A DNA stretch of 64,000 nt from Eubacteriales bacterium (GTDB lineage Bacteria > Bacillota > Clostridia > Christensenellales > Aristaeellaceae): assembly GCA_028705775.1 (NCBI GenBank), contig JAQWCW010000012.1, forward strand, positions 1 through 64,000, written 5' to 3'. Numbering within the stretch: the first letter of the stretch is position 1; each line of letters begins with the position of its first letter. Positions 46,050 through 54,620 of this stretch are shown here, in pieces. The notes beneath the pieces are model-generated. The model saw nothing but the letters and a program-made list of their open reading frames with translations, searched no databases and was not told the origin of the DNA. A program made the position numbers and the translations under genes.

Positions 46050-46805
46050 TCATTCCTTCGGCGCTTCGGGCTTCTGCGCCGCTATGTGCATTCTTTCTTC
46101 TGTCGGCGACGGCGCGAAAAAATGCTTGTCGCCGTAAACGGCGGTGTTGATGAAGCCGCATTCCTCAAGCCATGCCCTCAGCTCGCCCTCGCTGTGCGCG
46201 CGGTGCAGCTGCCGCTCGTCAAACCGCGAGTACAAGCCGCCGTGCGCGGGCGTAAAGAACGAGAGAAGCATACTGCAAAGGCGCGTTTTCTTATCATACC
46301 TGTTGAGCCAAAGGTAGGTGAAATCCTCCCTGTCGTCCCCGTAGGCGTTCTGACCGAGTATGTTTTCGTACTTATACTCGGTGCTTACGTCAAACAGCAG
46401 AAGCCCGCCTGGGAGAAGCGCTTCATAGGCGCTTTTGAAAAACGCCTTTACATCGCCCGGGCTTGTAAGATAGTTGACCCCGTCGCAGGTCGCCATAACG
46501 CACTCCATAGGTCTGTGCATACGAAGCTTCCTCATATCCTGGCAGACGAAAGGAACGCTCGCGCCTTGCTTGCGCGCCTTCTGCGCGGCAATCATGAGCA
46601 TAGCGCTGCTCATGTCAACGCCGGTCATCGTAAGCCCCATGCGCGACAGCGGAAGGGTCAGCGAGCCTGTTCCGCAGGCGCACTCAACCACGCGGCGGGC
46701 GTTGACGCCCTGCCTGAGCATGAGGTTGCGGTAATACGCCGCCCATGCGACATAATCAACATCCGTCATGAGCGAGTCATAAACGGCGGCAAATTCCTCG
46801 TACAT
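46050..46805 (-). CDS. Class I SAM-dependent methyltransferase
   Basis: This 251-residue cytoplasmic methyltransferase has motif I VVECACGTGSLTLPLSRMG, motif II TGVDMSSAML and motif IV CDGVNYLTSPGD; the product strand is LLPGGLLLFDVST. N-terminal YEEFAAVYDSLMTDVDYVAW is typical of the group found upstream of hslO in Clostridia. The substrate is unknown. It precedes hslO by 18 nt. Confidence 0.88.
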   Translation of the reverse strand: MYEEFAAVYDSLMTDVDYVAWAAYYRNLMLRQGVNARRVVECACGTGSLTLPLSRMGLTMTGVDMSSAMLMIAAQKARKQGASVPFVCQDMRKLRMHRPMECVMATCDGVNYLTSPGDVKAFFKSAYEALLPGGLLLFDVSTEYKYENILGQNAYGDDREDFTYLWLNRYDKKTRLCSMLLSFFTPAHGGLYSRFDERQLHRAHSEGELRAWLEECGFINTAVYGDKHFFAPSPTEERMHIAAQKPEAPKE

Positions 46806-46839
46806 AGCTAAGCGGTATTTCCTTCTTTCAAAGTTTAGT

Positions 46840-47016
46840 TTACGGCTTTTGCTTTCTCATCCGCTGGCTCACGATTCCGCCTATCCGTCCGCTTTCGGCA
46901 GGCGTAAGCCCTGCCCACCCGACCTCCGCAACGCGCCGGAGCAAATCCTCCTCGCGCGCTACGTCGTACTTTATGCGGAACGAAATTTCAGGCTGTCTCG
47001 GTCTTTTATTGCCCAT
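46840..47016 (-). CDS. Small acid-soluble spore protein, alpha/beta type (divergent)
   Basis: This is a 58-residue ORF, ATG at 47016 with GGGGAGGG nine bases upstream and TAA at 46840-46842. The core IKYDVAREEDLLRRVAEVGW followed by AGLTPAESGRIGGIVSQRM has the SASP signatures: a K-x-E/D-x-A motif, a WxxLxxxESGRIGG segment and a basic C-terminus. Alpha/beta SASPs coat spore DNA and protect it from UV and heat. The WAGLTPAESGRIGG form is a clostridial variant that differs from the classic Bacillus type. It agrees with spoIVA and yqfD in pointing to a spore former. Expression would be expected in the forespore; no sigma-G promoter was identified by eye. Confidence 0.75.
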   Translation of the reverse strand: MGNKRPRQPEISFRIKYDVAREEDLLRRVAEVGWAGLTPAESGRIGGIVSQRMRKQKP

Positions 47017-47086
47017 CAGAATCCCTCCCCGAAAAATTTCTTCAGGTTAGGATATGCGCGGATTCAAAAGCGATACATTCCCGCGC

Positions 47087-48202
47087 TTATTCCTGCTTGT
47101 CGGACTCCCTGAAAAGCGGATTACCGTTTTCGTCAAGCCTGATATCGCTCTTGGGAACGGACGCGTCAGCCTCGTCCGGGTCAAGGTCGGGGTCTTCCGT
47201 ATTGATGCCCTTGTTTACCTCCGCGCCGTCGATACGGGAATTGATGAAGCGGTCAAACACGGCGTTGGTGTAGCTGGCATAAATAAAGCGATGGAAGGAA
47301 TAGCCGAGAATCACGAAATACAGAAGCACAAAGAGGAAAACATAGCTTGACGGAATTACGAACATCAGCGCGCAGGGAATGCAGCAAAGCAGGCGAAGCC
47401 CCACGTTCATCGGCAGGCGGCCGACGGCGAGCAGAAGCCCGTTGCGGATAATCTGCGTGAACTTGAGGTCGTAGGTTACCATCAGCGGGTAGAAATACAT
47501 ACAGCCGAGGCACCACAGGGCGCAGACGATATTTACAAGCACTTGCGGAATGATGTAGAAAAAGCCGTTCGTCGTGGCAAGGTTATAGTAGAAGGTGTTC
47601 GCGGTATAAAGCACAATCGGAATAACGGAGGTGATTGCGGAAATACCGAGCGCCTGCTTCCAGTTATCCTTGAGGGCGTCCTTGAAGTCAGACCAGACGA
47701 AGGCATGGTCGTCGCGCGCCCAGTTGCGCGTTACATACGAAACTCCTGCGGTGAACGGACCGGTTATCAGTATGCAGGGAATCAGTATGAGGCAGTACAT
47801 ATAGAGGTAATTCATAATGTACTGCACATATTCCGTGTTTGAGGAAAGGTATGTGGTTGTGTCAACCGGCGCTTCGGTATCGGCAGCGGCGCCGTCTGCG
47901 GGCGCAGCCTCTCCGGCGGAGGGAGCCGCCTCAACAGTTTCGGTAATCGGCGCGCCGCCTCCGGCAACAGCCGTATCATCCTTGACGGCAAGATTCATGA
48001 CCGCGACGATGTTCATAGCCGTCCACACAATCAGCGGAATGTAAATCAGCACATACAGGAGATTCAGCCTTACGATTCCGGAGAACCTGACGCGCAGCGT
48101 TGTGAAGAACAGCTGCCAGCGGTTGCGCGGCATATCGTCCTTGGTGTAGTCCGCCTTGCCGCTCTTGCCGTACATATAATTGTTTACCATTTTTCCGAAC
48201 AT
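47087..48202 (-). CDS. YesL/DUF624-like membrane protein
   Basis: This 371-residue protein has about six hydrophobic segments. The N-terminus MFGKMVNNYMYGKSGK and the segments FSGIVRLNLLYVLIYIPLIV and ILITGPFTAGVSYVTRNWAR follow the DUF624/YesL pattern, with the GPxxAG motif of these proteins. An Ala/Pro/Glu-rich insert of about 50 residues (near 80-130) lies after the first segment and is probably extracellular. Family members often accompany carbohydrate loci, but the function is unknown. The binding site is AAAGGAGAGG. Confidence 0.75.
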   Translation of the reverse strand: MFGKMVNNYMYGKSGKADYTKDDMPRNRWQLFFTTLRVRFSGIVRLNLLYVLIYIPLIVWTAMNIVAVMNLAVKDDTAVAGGGAPITETVEAAPSAGEAAPADGAAADTEAPVDTTTYLSSNTEYVQYIMNYLYMYCLILIPCILITGPFTAGVSYVTRNWARDDHAFVWSDFKDALKDNWKQALGISAITSVIPIVLYTANTFYYNLATTNGFFYIIPQVLVNIVCALWCLGCMYFYPLMVTYDLKFTQIIRNGLLLAVGRLPMNVGLRLLCCIPCALMFVIPSSYVFLFVLLYFVILGYSFHRFIYASYTNAVFDRFINSRIDGAEVNKGINTEDPDLDPDEADASVPKSDIRLDENGNPLFRESDKQE

Positions 48203-48248
48203 GGTTTTCCTCTCCTTTATCCATCAGCCGCAGAATCCGCGACAATAG

Positions 48249-49391
48249 TTACCTTATAGGCAGGGTTTTGATAAACGCCTCAAGCCCGTAAAGAAGCGCG
48301 TCCTCCGAAAGAGCAAACCTGTCGGAGTGCAGGGAATACCGCTTTCCGTCCTCACCGATTCCGCAGAAAAAGTAAACGGCGGGAACGCTTCTCTGGAAAT
48401 AGGAAAAATCCTCGGCAATCGAAAGCTTCTGAGCCGTTACGGCGCCCGTGCGGGCTGCAAAATCCTCCGTAAGCTCTACGGGGTTTACGACGGGCGGGTA
48501 AACCGTCTGCACAAGCATTTCGCCCGTTACGCCAAATGCAGCCTCTGTTGATGCAATCGCGCTTCTGACTATGCTTTCAAGCTCCGCCATGACCGCATCC
48601 GAAAACGCCCGCATAGTCGCCTCAAGAACGGCGGAGCCCGCAACGATATTGCGCCTTGTTCCTGCCGAAACCTTACCGACTGTTATTACGGCGGACTCCT
48701 GCGGCGATATTCTGCGCGAAAGCAGGGTCTGCGCAAGCAGGATAAAATGGGCGGCGGCGGCTGCGCAGTCCTTGCCGAGATGCGGCATTGCGCCATGGCA
48801 GGATTCGCCGGTAAAGCGCACGTCAAACTCGGTCGTTCCGGACATTTCCTCGCCCGCTTTTACCGCGATAACGCCTTTGTCATAAAGCGGCGAAACGTGC
48901 ATTCCGTACATTCTGACGACATCGGGGGCAAGAAGCGCGCCTTCGTCTATCATCCGCTTTGCTCCGCCGACGCTTTCTTCGGCAGGCTGGAACAAAAGCA
49001 CCACGTCGCCGGAAAGCTGATGCCTGATTTTTGAAACATAATCGGCAAGCGAGAGCAGCACAGCCATATGCCCGTCATGACCGCAGGCGTGCATCATTCC
49101 CTCGTGAAGGCTCGGAAACAGCACTCCGCTTTTTTCGTAAACGGCAAGCGCGTCAATATCGGCGCGGTAGCCGACCGCTCCCTCGCTCGGATTTTCGGCG
49201 CGGTAAACCGCCTTTATCCCCGTGCCCGCAATTCGGGTAAGCTCGTCGGGGGCGGTAGAGGCAAGGCGCTCCATCAGATACGCCTGCGTTTTGTATTCCT
49301 TGAGCCCCTCCTCCGGTATGCTGTGAAGGGCACGCCTGTCACGGGTTACGGTTTCAAGCGCCGATTCCGCGTAAGCGATAAGCTCGCGCAT
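48249..49391 (-). CDS. M20-family amidohydrolase (peptidase M20D)
   Basis: This 380-residue cytoplasmic metallo-amidohydrolase of the N-acyl-amino-acid/hippurate hydrolase type has metal-binding motifs MMHACGHDGHMAVLLSLA and LFQPAEESVGGAKRMIDEG with the Glu pair. An inserted dimerisation domain (GTTEFDVRFTGESCHGAMPH) and the C-terminal AEDFSYF with a metal ligand are also present. It removes acyl groups from amino acids or related compounds; the substrate cannot be read from sequence. It appears to be transcribed from the gap at 49392-49438, beyond the terminator of the upstream cluster. Confidence 0.92.
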   Translation of the reverse strand: MRELIAYAESALETVTRDRRALHSIPEEGLKEYKTQAYLMERLASTAPDELTRIAGTGIKAVYRAENPSEGAVGYRADIDALAVYEKSGVLFPSLHEGMMHACGHDGHMAVLLSLADYVSKIRHQLSGDVVLLFQPAEESVGGAKRMIDEGALLAPDVVRMYGMHVSPLYDKGVIAVKAGEEMSGTTEFDVRFTGESCHGAMPHLGKDCAAAAAHFILLAQTLLSRRISPQESAVITVGKVSAGTRRNIVAGSAVLEATMRAFSDAVMAELESIVRSAIASTEAAFGVTGEMLVQTVYPPVVNPVELTEDFAARTGAVTAQKLSIAEDFSYFQRSVPAVYFFCGIGEDGKRYSLHSDRFALSEDALLYGLEAFIKTLPIR

Positions 49392-49438
49392 TGCGCCGCC
49401 TCCCCTCTAAGTAGATTGCTACGAATATATATCATAGC

Positions 49439-49477
49439 ACAAAAACAAGGCGCGGAAAAGACTTAATCCGCGCCTTG
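49439..49477 (-). terminator. Terminator after the GH27/zinc-ribbon cluster
   Basis: On the minus strand CAAGGCGCGGA pairs with TCCGCGCCTTG over 11 bp and is followed by TTTTTG. It separates the GH27 cluster from the amidohydrolase gene. Confidence 0.8.
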
Positions 49478-49514
49478 ATACCGATGAATGCCCATATTTA
49501 CCGATTGTTCAAAA

Positions 49515-49727
49515 TTAAAGCTCGCCTTCGGGCAGCTCTGTGAAAAGCAGACAGCCCATATCCCTGAACTCCCTCGCCTTTTCGTCAAGCGTTCCTTCGG
49601 AAACCCTGAAGCGTCCGGCAAGGCAGGTCTTGCACAAAAACTCCGTCGCGCCGCGGTTGACGAGCTTTTTCGTCAGCGCAATCTCGACGCTTTTCAGCTC
49701 CCTTGAGCATTCGGAGCAGCGGCTCAT
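49515..49727 (-). CDS. Small zinc-ribbon protein coupled to GH27
   Basis: This 70-residue protein has CSEC near the N-terminus and CKTC about 30 residues later, a four-Cys zinc site, with ALTKKLVNRGATEFLCKTCL between. Similar small proteins are widespread in Clostridia and uncharacterised. The ATG overlaps the GH27 stop by 4 nt (ATGA), so it is translationally coupled to the alpha-galactosidase. A regulatory or metal-handling role is possible, but there is no direct evidence. Confidence 0.75.
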   Translation of the reverse strand: MSRCSECSRELKSVEIALTKKLVNRGATEFLCKTCLAGRFRVSEGTLDEKAREFRDMGCLLFTELPEGEL

Positions 49728-50848
49728 ACCCTGCAGAGGCGGGCGAGAAGCACCTTGCTCTGGTGCTTTTCAAGGCTTACAAACAAATCGTCGCGGCGCT
49801 TGCCCAAGTTTTCTCCGGTAACAGCGTCCGTAAGCTCAAAGCCGAAGCCGGAAGCGACGGGAACGCCGCAGTCCGCAAACATAAGCTCCATGTCAATGCG
49901 CTGCTCGCTCAAGTTGAACATTCCGAGCGCGAACTCGCCGTCCGAAAGGTGCTTGATGAACATATAGCTTCCGCGGTCGTCCTTAATCATGTGCGGCGGG
50001 CGCGCTTCCTCGTCCTGGTCAATGCGCAGAAGGTTCTTGTTGAGCATAAGCGCGCTGCATTTTTCGTCCATCTTGCGGATATCTCCGCCAATCATCAGCG
50101 GCGCGGAGAAGAACGTCCAGAGGGCAAACTGCGTTACATAATCGTCATAGGTGCAGGCGTCTCCCAAACCGACGTTGCCCTTTCCGTACATACCGACGGT
50201 GAGCATATCCATATCGTTGAAGCACGCGGGCGAGGACATTGAGAAATTCTTGAACTGCGATTTTGCAATCTGCGAGAAGGAGGCGAAATTATCGAAAATA
50301 TCGCCGGTGGAGCGGTACATATGCGCCCCGACCTCGCGCATCCATTGCCATGATTCGTCCGTTCCCCAGTTGCAGGCGGAGAAAAGAATTTCCCGTCCGC
50401 TTGCCTTGAGCGCCATTGCCATCGTGAGATAGCGCATTTTGGGGTCGCCGCTCTGCGGGAAATAGCAGAAATCGTACTTGAGGAAATCAACGCCCCATGA
50501 AGCGAAGGTGGCAGCGTCCTGATACTCATGGTCATAGGAGGAAGGATAACCGGCGCAGGTGCGCTGACCGGCGCAGGAATACATTCCGAATTTCAAGCCC
50601 TTCTTATGGACATAATCGGAAACAGCCTTCATTCCATGCGGGAACTTTTCGGGGTCCGGAACGAGCATTCCGTTCTCGTCGCGGTCGCGGAGGCTCCAGC
50701 AGTCGTCGATTACAAGGTACTCGTAGCCGGCGGCAAGATAGCCCATGTCTACCATCGCGTCAGCCATTTCAAATATAAGCTTCTCGCTGATGTTGTTGGC
50801 AAAGGTGTTCCACGAATTCCAGCCCATAGGGGCGCGCGCTGCAAGCAT
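49724..50848 (-). CDS. Alpha-galactosidase-like enzyme, glycoside hydrolase family 27
   Basis: This is a 374-residue retaining glycosidase. The TIM barrel opens APMGWNSWNTF. YEYLVIDDCW and KFGMYSCAGQRTCAGYPSSY are typical GH27 segments, with the nucleophile Asp in FLKYDFCY and the acid/base Asp in FNDMDMLTVGM, followed by PLMIGGDIR. A C-terminal beta-sandwich ends the chain. No signal peptide is visible, so it is intracellular. Its family differs from the GH36 enzyme at 17234-19402, so the organism has two unrelated enzymes for alpha-galactosides. Alpha-N-acetylgalactosaminidase is the main alternative within GH27. The start has AAGGAG seven bases upstream. Confidence 0.93.
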   Translation of the reverse strand: MLAARAPMGWNSWNTFANNISEKLIFEMADAMVDMGYLAAGYEYLVIDDCWSLRDRDENGMLVPDPEKFPHGMKAVSDYVHKKGLKFGMYSCAGQRTCAGYPSSYDHEYQDAATFASWGVDFLKYDFCYFPQSGDPKMRYLTMAMALKASGREILFSACNWGTDESWQWMREVGAHMYRSTGDIFDNFASFSQIAKSQFKNFSMSSPACFNDMDMLTVGMYGKGNVGLGDACTYDDYVTQFALWTFFSAPLMIGGDIRKMDEKCSALMLNKNLLRIDQDEEARPPHMIKDDRGSYMFIKHLSDGEFALGMFNLSEQRIDMELMFADCGVPVASGFGFELTDAVTGENLGKRRDDLFVSLEKHQSKVLLARLCRV

Positions 50849-50874
50849 ATTATTTCTCCTTATGCGTCGATTCG

Positions 50875-51471
50875 TTATTTCGTAAGATTCTTGTAGGCGG
50901 CAATTTCGACGGAATGGCTTCTTGCGGTTACGGTAATATCGTCCGCAATGTTCTCGATGATGGTCTTTTCAATGCCCTCAAGCTCGTCGCGCTCCTCGGG
51001 CTGCCTGCTCTCAACCTCGCTGATATAGCTGCGGTAGGAGAAGCGGTAGCCGCCGCTGAACGCGCCCGCATAAGAGGTTTCGCAGCCGAGCAGCTCCATT
51101 CCGTCAGCCGCGATTGCGGCGTCCTCGGAGAAGAAAAGGTTGTCAAGCGCCATTCCAAGGCGGGCAAGGAAGCCGCGCGGCTTGGTGTTGACGCCGCTCT
51201 TGGAAATTTCAAGGAATTTCTTTTTGTTTTCCTCGGTCACGAGCGCGTCAATCTGCATATGGATTTCAAACTTCTCATCGGAGGTTTCCATCCAGAGCCT
51301 GCTCTCGCTGACGTCCATTATGTGGCTTACCGAGGTTATAATCTCCTCGGCAAGAAGGCACATATTGGAGGAATCGCGGCGGTTCATTCCCGCGTAGAGC
51401 GCTATCGCCTCAACCTTATCGAGAATAGTGGAAATGTTTTTGCGGTCAACCAGAATAACATCTGATTTCAT
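50875..51471 (-). CDS. Unknown protein with HATPase/anti-sigma-like N-terminus
   Basis: This 198-residue cytoplasmic protein begins with a beta strand and helices (NISTILDKVEAIALYAGMNR then NMCLLAEEIITSVSH) like the N-box helix of anti-sigma-factor kinases (HATPase_c). The usual Asn and glycine-rich ATP lid motifs are not clear, so nucleotide binding is doubtful. The C-terminal third is charged and helical. It lies 26 nt upstream of GH27 and has its own promoter at 51528-51556, so it heads that cluster. Confidence 0.5.
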   Translation of the reverse strand: MKSDVILVDRKNISTILDKVEAIALYAGMNRRDSSNMCLLAEEIITSVSHIMDVSESRLWMETSDEKFEIHMQIDALVTEENKKKFLEISKSGVNTKPRGFLARLGMALDNLFFSEDAAIAADGMELLGCETSYAGAFSGGYRFSYRSYISEVESRQPEERDELEGIEKTIIENIADDITVTARSHSVEIAAYKNLTK

Positions 51472-51527
51472 TTGTAGTTCTCCCTTCGTTTAAGCGGCGG
51501 TGCGCCGCATTACTCGCGTATGCGGTG

Positions 51528-51556
51528 ATTATAGCATGAAAAGCCGTAAGTTGAAA
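51528..51556 (-). promoter_or_regulatory. Promoter ahead of the HATPase-like/GH27 cluster
   Basis: On the minus strand a perfect TATAAT (51528-51533) is preceded at 17 nt by TTTCAA (51551-51556), a moderate -35 box. The start codon of the first gene is about 57 nt downstream. Confidence 0.55.
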
Positions 51557-51598
51557 CACTTTTTTCGCGCGCGGCATAAAACGGAAGCGCGAAATCCG

Positions 51599-52144
51599 TC
51601 AGCGCGTAAGCTCCTTTTTGGCGTCGACGATAACCGATACCATTTTAAGCGCTCCGTTTTGATTCCTCGCGTCAAAGCGGAGGGAGCGCCCGATTCTGCC
51701 ATCTGCCTGATTCCAATGCCTGTAATGGAATTCTCCGTCCTCATCGCAGTATTCCAGCAGCTCGACGACAAAGCCCGCCTCCGAAAGCAAAGCGGAAAAG
51801 GTTCTGTAATTATATAGAACCTTATGGGTAAAGGCGGGATGATTCGGGTCGCCGTTTCCGCCGACCTTCACGATGTTCTGATACCATTCGTTCCTGAAAA
51901 AGCCGTCGGGAACAGCCGCCCTGAGATAACCGCCGGACGCAAGAAAATCAAAGCAGTTTTTAGCCGCTATGCGCGCCTGCGCAGGCGTCAAATGCTCAAA
52001 AACGTGTTCGGCAAGCAGCGCGGTTATTTCGCCGCTTTTTGTGTATTTTTCAAAATCCTCGCGCCGGAGCATATCAAGCTCTGACTGCTGAGTTGAGACA
52101 AAGCCTTCCTGAACCGTGCTTCCCGCGCCTATTATCAGCTTCAT
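51599..52144 (-). CDS. Predicted SAM-dependent methyltransferase-like protein (COG4627-like)
   Basis: This 181-residue protein opens MKLIIGAGSTVQEGFVSTQQ, a shortened motif I, and carries ALLAEHVFEHLTPAQARIAA followed by GGYLRAAVPDGF, the conserved core of small methyltransferases usually linked to surface polysaccharide loci. The acidic residue that normally ends beta-2 is not obvious, so activity is uncertain. It overlaps the upstream GNAT gene by 4 nt, forming part of the leftward hisH-hisF block. Confidence 0.75.
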   Translation of the reverse strand: MKLIIGAGSTVQEGFVSTQQSELDMLRREDFEKYTKSGEITALLAEHVFEHLTPAQARIAAKNCFDFLASGGYLRAAVPDGFFRNEWYQNIVKVGGNGDPNHPAFTHKVLYNYRTFSALLSEAGFVVELLEYCDEDGEFHYRHWNQADGRIGRSLRFDARNQNGALKMVSVIVDAKKELTR

Positions 52145-52809
52145 TTGCCTTCCTTCCCGCAGTCGCTTTTCTTATAGGATAAATAATAGGGAACCTGCTT
52201 CTTTTCGGCATAATAAGCCTCCGCGCCGATTTCGCCTCCCCCGCAGGAGGGGCAGGTCATGCGCGAAAGCGAGCAGGGCGCGACGGACGAAAGCAGCTCG
52301 GCGCGGGACGGAGTTCCCGCCGTATACTGATAGGCGAGGCGCGGAGTTCCGTCCGCAACATGAATGATTCCGCAGTACTTGAAGCCGAATTCGGCAAGCT
52401 TTCTGCGCATCACAAGGTTATTTTCATGCGTGTCAATCCTTATATTCCTGACGATTCCGGAGGCAAAGCGAAGCGCCGCCTCAAGCACTCCGTGCGTTTT
52501 TCCGTCGCCCGCAATGCGGTGAATAACGCCATACGGCTCGTCGTTCTTCCACGCGCCGTTTTCGATATGAAGATACGTGGAATCCTCGCCCAGAATGAAG
52601 GCGAACACGCCGCACACCCCGTTTTCGCCTTCGATAACGAAAAGACGGCGCGCGGGAATATCCTCAATAAGGGTTGCCCTCGGCGGGTGCGTTTCTCCCC
52701 ACTGCGTCGGGTTTCCGCTTTTTCGCATAAAGGCTCGCGCGCTTTCGTAGATTGCGTCAATCGCGCCCATGTCCTCGGTTTTCGCAAGCCTTATCTTCAG
52801 CTCAGCCAT
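52141..52809 (-). CDS. GNAT-family acetyltransferase with Cys-containing C-terminal tail
   Basis: This protein has 222 residues. Residues 1-165 are a GNAT fold (IRLAKTEDMGAIDAIYESAR; acetyl-CoA region near GVIHRIAGDGKTHGVLEAAL; NIRIDTHENNLVMRRKLAEF). The last 55 residues have CPSCGGG and a later single Cys, perhaps an incomplete zinc knuckle that is not usual in the family. The substrate is unknown. It overlaps the methyltransferase-like gene by 4 nt. Confidence 0.8.
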   Translation of the reverse strand: MAELKIRLAKTEDMGAIDAIYESARAFMRKSGNPTQWGETHPPRATLIEDIPARRLFVIEGENGVCGVFAFILGEDSTYLHIENGAWKNDEPYGVIHRIAGDGKTHGVLEAALRFASGIVRNIRIDTHENNLVMRRKLAEFGFKYCGIIHVADGTPRLAYQYTAGTPSRAELLSSVAPCSLSRMTCPSCGGGEIGAEAYYAEKKQVPYYLSYKKSDCGKEGK

Positions 52810-52835
52810 AAAGTCACACTTCCGCCCGTCTTTGC

Positions 52836-53030
52836 TCAGTCAACAAAAAACGCAATTATCGCGCCCGCGATTAGCACGATTCCGGCAATTCTGATTGCGG
52901 TAAGGTACCATTTTGCGGGTGCTGCTTCCGCCGAATGCTTCCAGCTTTCGGCGTATTTCCACGCAAGGTCGGGTCTTAAAGCCATAAGCGCGCCGAAAAC
53001 GGCGAGAAAAACCGCGGCTACATACTTCAT
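52836..53030 (-). CDS. DUF6199-like small membrane protein
   Basis: This 64-residue protein has two hydrophobic segments (KYVAAVFLAVFGALMAL and IRIAGIVLIAGAIIAFFV) around a Trp/Lys-rich loop with PDLAWKYAESWKH, the DUF6199 pattern. The function is unknown. It lies 16 nt behind hisF. Confidence 0.7.
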   Translation of the reverse strand: MKYVAAVFLAVFGALMALRPDLAWKYAESWKHSAEAAPAKWYLTAIRIAGIVLIAGAIIAFFVD

Positions 53031-53046
53031 AGAGATTCCTCCTAAT

Positions 53047-53808
53047 TCACATTCTGACGCTGATACCCTCGATAGCGAGATAGTTTTTCAAGTCCATAAT
53101 TTCAAGCTCCCTGAAATGGAAAAGCGTTGCGGCAAGCGCCGCCTCGGCATGACCCTTTGTAAACGCGTCCCTGAAATGCTCCGGCTTTCCCGCGCCGCCC
53201 GAAGCGATTACGGGAACGGGAACGGCGTCCGCAATCAGGCGGGTTATGGGAATGTCAAAGCCGCCGCCGACTCCGTCCGTGTCCATGCTCGTAAGCAGGA
53301 TTTCGCCGCAGCCGCGCTCGACCCCTTCCCTTGCCCATTCAAGCGCGTCGCGCCCCGTATTGAGCCGCCCGCCGTTTTTATATACGTCCCAGCCGGAGCC
53401 GTCTGCCCTGCGCTTTACGTCCATCGCAAGCACGATGCACTGCGAGCCGAACCTGAGCGCCGCCTCCGTTATAAAATCCGGCTCTGCAAGTGCGGGCGAG
53501 TTGATTGAAACCTTGTCCGCCCCGCAGAGAAGGATGCTCCTGATTGTATCCATATCCCTGATTCCGCCGCCGACAGTAAACGGAATGAACACCTTTTCGG
53601 CAACGCGGCTTATAATGTCGTACATCGGCCCGCGTCCCTCGTGGCTCGCGTTTATGTCAAGCAGCACAAGCTCGTCCGCGCCGAGCTTATTATACATAAC
53701 AGAGCATTCGACGGGGTCGCCGGCGTCCCTCAACCCCAAGAATTTTACGCCTTTTACGACCCGCCCTTCCTTGATGTCAAGGCAGGGAATGATTCTTTTG
53801 CAAAGCAT
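53047..53808 (-). CDS. hisF: Imidazole glycerol phosphate synthase cyclase subunit HisF
   Basis: HisF uses ammonia from HisH to convert PRFAR to imidazole glycerol phosphate and AICAR. The 253-residue TIM barrel has the catalytic Asp residues in [15 protein letters not shown] and [12 protein letters not shown], plus [25 protein letters not shown] and VIASGGAG for phosphate binding. All key residues are present, so it looks like a true histidine enzyme. Its ATG overlaps the hisH stop by 1 nt (TGATG). No other his genes are in the window. Confidence 0.95.
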   Translation of the reverse strand: MLCKRIIPCLDIKEGRVVKGVKFLGLRDAGDPVECSVMYNKLGADELVLLDINASHEGRGPMYDIISRVAEKVFIPFTVGGGIRDMDTIRSILLCGADKVSINSPALAEPDFITEAALRFGSQCIVLAMDVKRRADGSGWDVYKNGGRLNTGRDALEWAREGVERGCGEILLTSMDTDGVGGGFDIPITRLIADAVPVPVIASGGAGKPEHFRDAFTKGHAEAALAATLFHFRELEIMDLKNYLAIEGISVRM

Positions 53809-54419
53809 CAGGCGTTACCTCCCCTCGCGGCGCGGACGAAATTGGCAAGAATTTTTATGCCTATATCGCCGCTCTTTTCCGGATGGAACTGCGTAGCAAA
53901 AACGTTGCCGCGCTGCGCCGCTGCCGTAAACGGCGAAACATAATCGCATACGGCGGCGGTATCCTCCGAAACGCCGCTTATCCGGTAGGAATGCACAAAA
54001 TAAACGCAGGGGGACAAAAGCCCGTCAAAAAGCTGCCCGCGTATATCGGAAAGCGTGTTCCAGCCCATATGCGGAACCTTCAAATCGGTTTTCGGAAAGT
54101 GGGTAACCTCGCCCTTAAGAATATGCAGACCCTCAAATTTGCCGTCCTCATAGCTGCAATCGTAAAGCAGCTGCATTCCGAGGCAGATTCCGAGAATCGG
54201 CTTCCCGCTTCCCGCAAGCGAAATAATTTTCTTGTCAAGCCCCGTCGCCCCGAGCCTTTCACGCGCCTGCGAAAACGCGCCGACCCCGGGCAGAACGACC
54301 GCCTCGGCTTCGTCAAGGCTGCCTGCCTCAGCGATAACGCGGGCGTCCTCGCCAATCGACTCAAACGCCTTCTGAACCGACCTCAGGTTTCCCATTCCGT
54401 AGTCAACAATCGCAATCAC
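53808..54419 (-). CDS. hisH: Imidazole glycerol phosphate synthase glutaminase subunit HisH
   Basis: This class I glutamine amidotransferase supplies ammonia to HisF. The 203-residue protein has the nucleophile Cys in [12 protein letters not shown] and the His-Glu pair in [12 protein letters not shown], with [11 protein letters not shown] and VLPGVGAF at the N-terminus. The start is GTG at 54419 behind GGAGGG. It heads a leftward block of hisH, hisF, a DUF6199 protein, GNAT and methyltransferase genes. A TATAAT box lies upstream. Confidence 0.95.
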   Translation of the reverse strand: MIAIVDYGMGNLRSVQKAFESIGEDARVIAEAGSLDEAEAVVLPGVGAFSQARERLGATGLDKKIISLAGSGKPILGICLGMQLLYDCSYEDGKFEGLHILKGEVTHFPKTDLKVPHMGWNTLSDIRGQLFDGLLSPCVYFVHSYRISGVSEDTAAVCDYVSPFTAAAQRGNVFATQFHPEKSGDIGIKILANFVRAARGGNA

Positions 54420-54457
54420 AGCTTCAGCCCTCCGAAAACGAATATGGCACTGATAAA

Positions 54458-54486
54458 ATTATAACACAAAGGGCAATCTATGTACA
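54458..54486 (-). promoter_or_regulatory. Promoter of hisH-hisF
   Basis: On the minus strand TATAAT (54458-54463) is preceded at 17 nt by TGTACA (54481-54486), which matches four of six -35 positions. It lies about 40 nt upstream of the hisH start. Confidence 0.55.
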
Positions 54487-54620
54487 AATACGAGCTTTCG
54501 CGGAAAGCCGCCGTTAATTTATTGAATTTGCAGGAAAAGAGACGCGGCATATCGAAACTAAACAAGTACGTTTTTGCGCATTTACGCAAAAGCGCGAATG
54601 TATTCTATCGGAGGAACAAA

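Noticed and set aside
53047-53808. HisF as a sugar-modifying paralogue
   Set aside because: Both catalytic Asp residues and the phosphate-binding loops are typical of the histidine enzyme, so the ordinary function is preferred.
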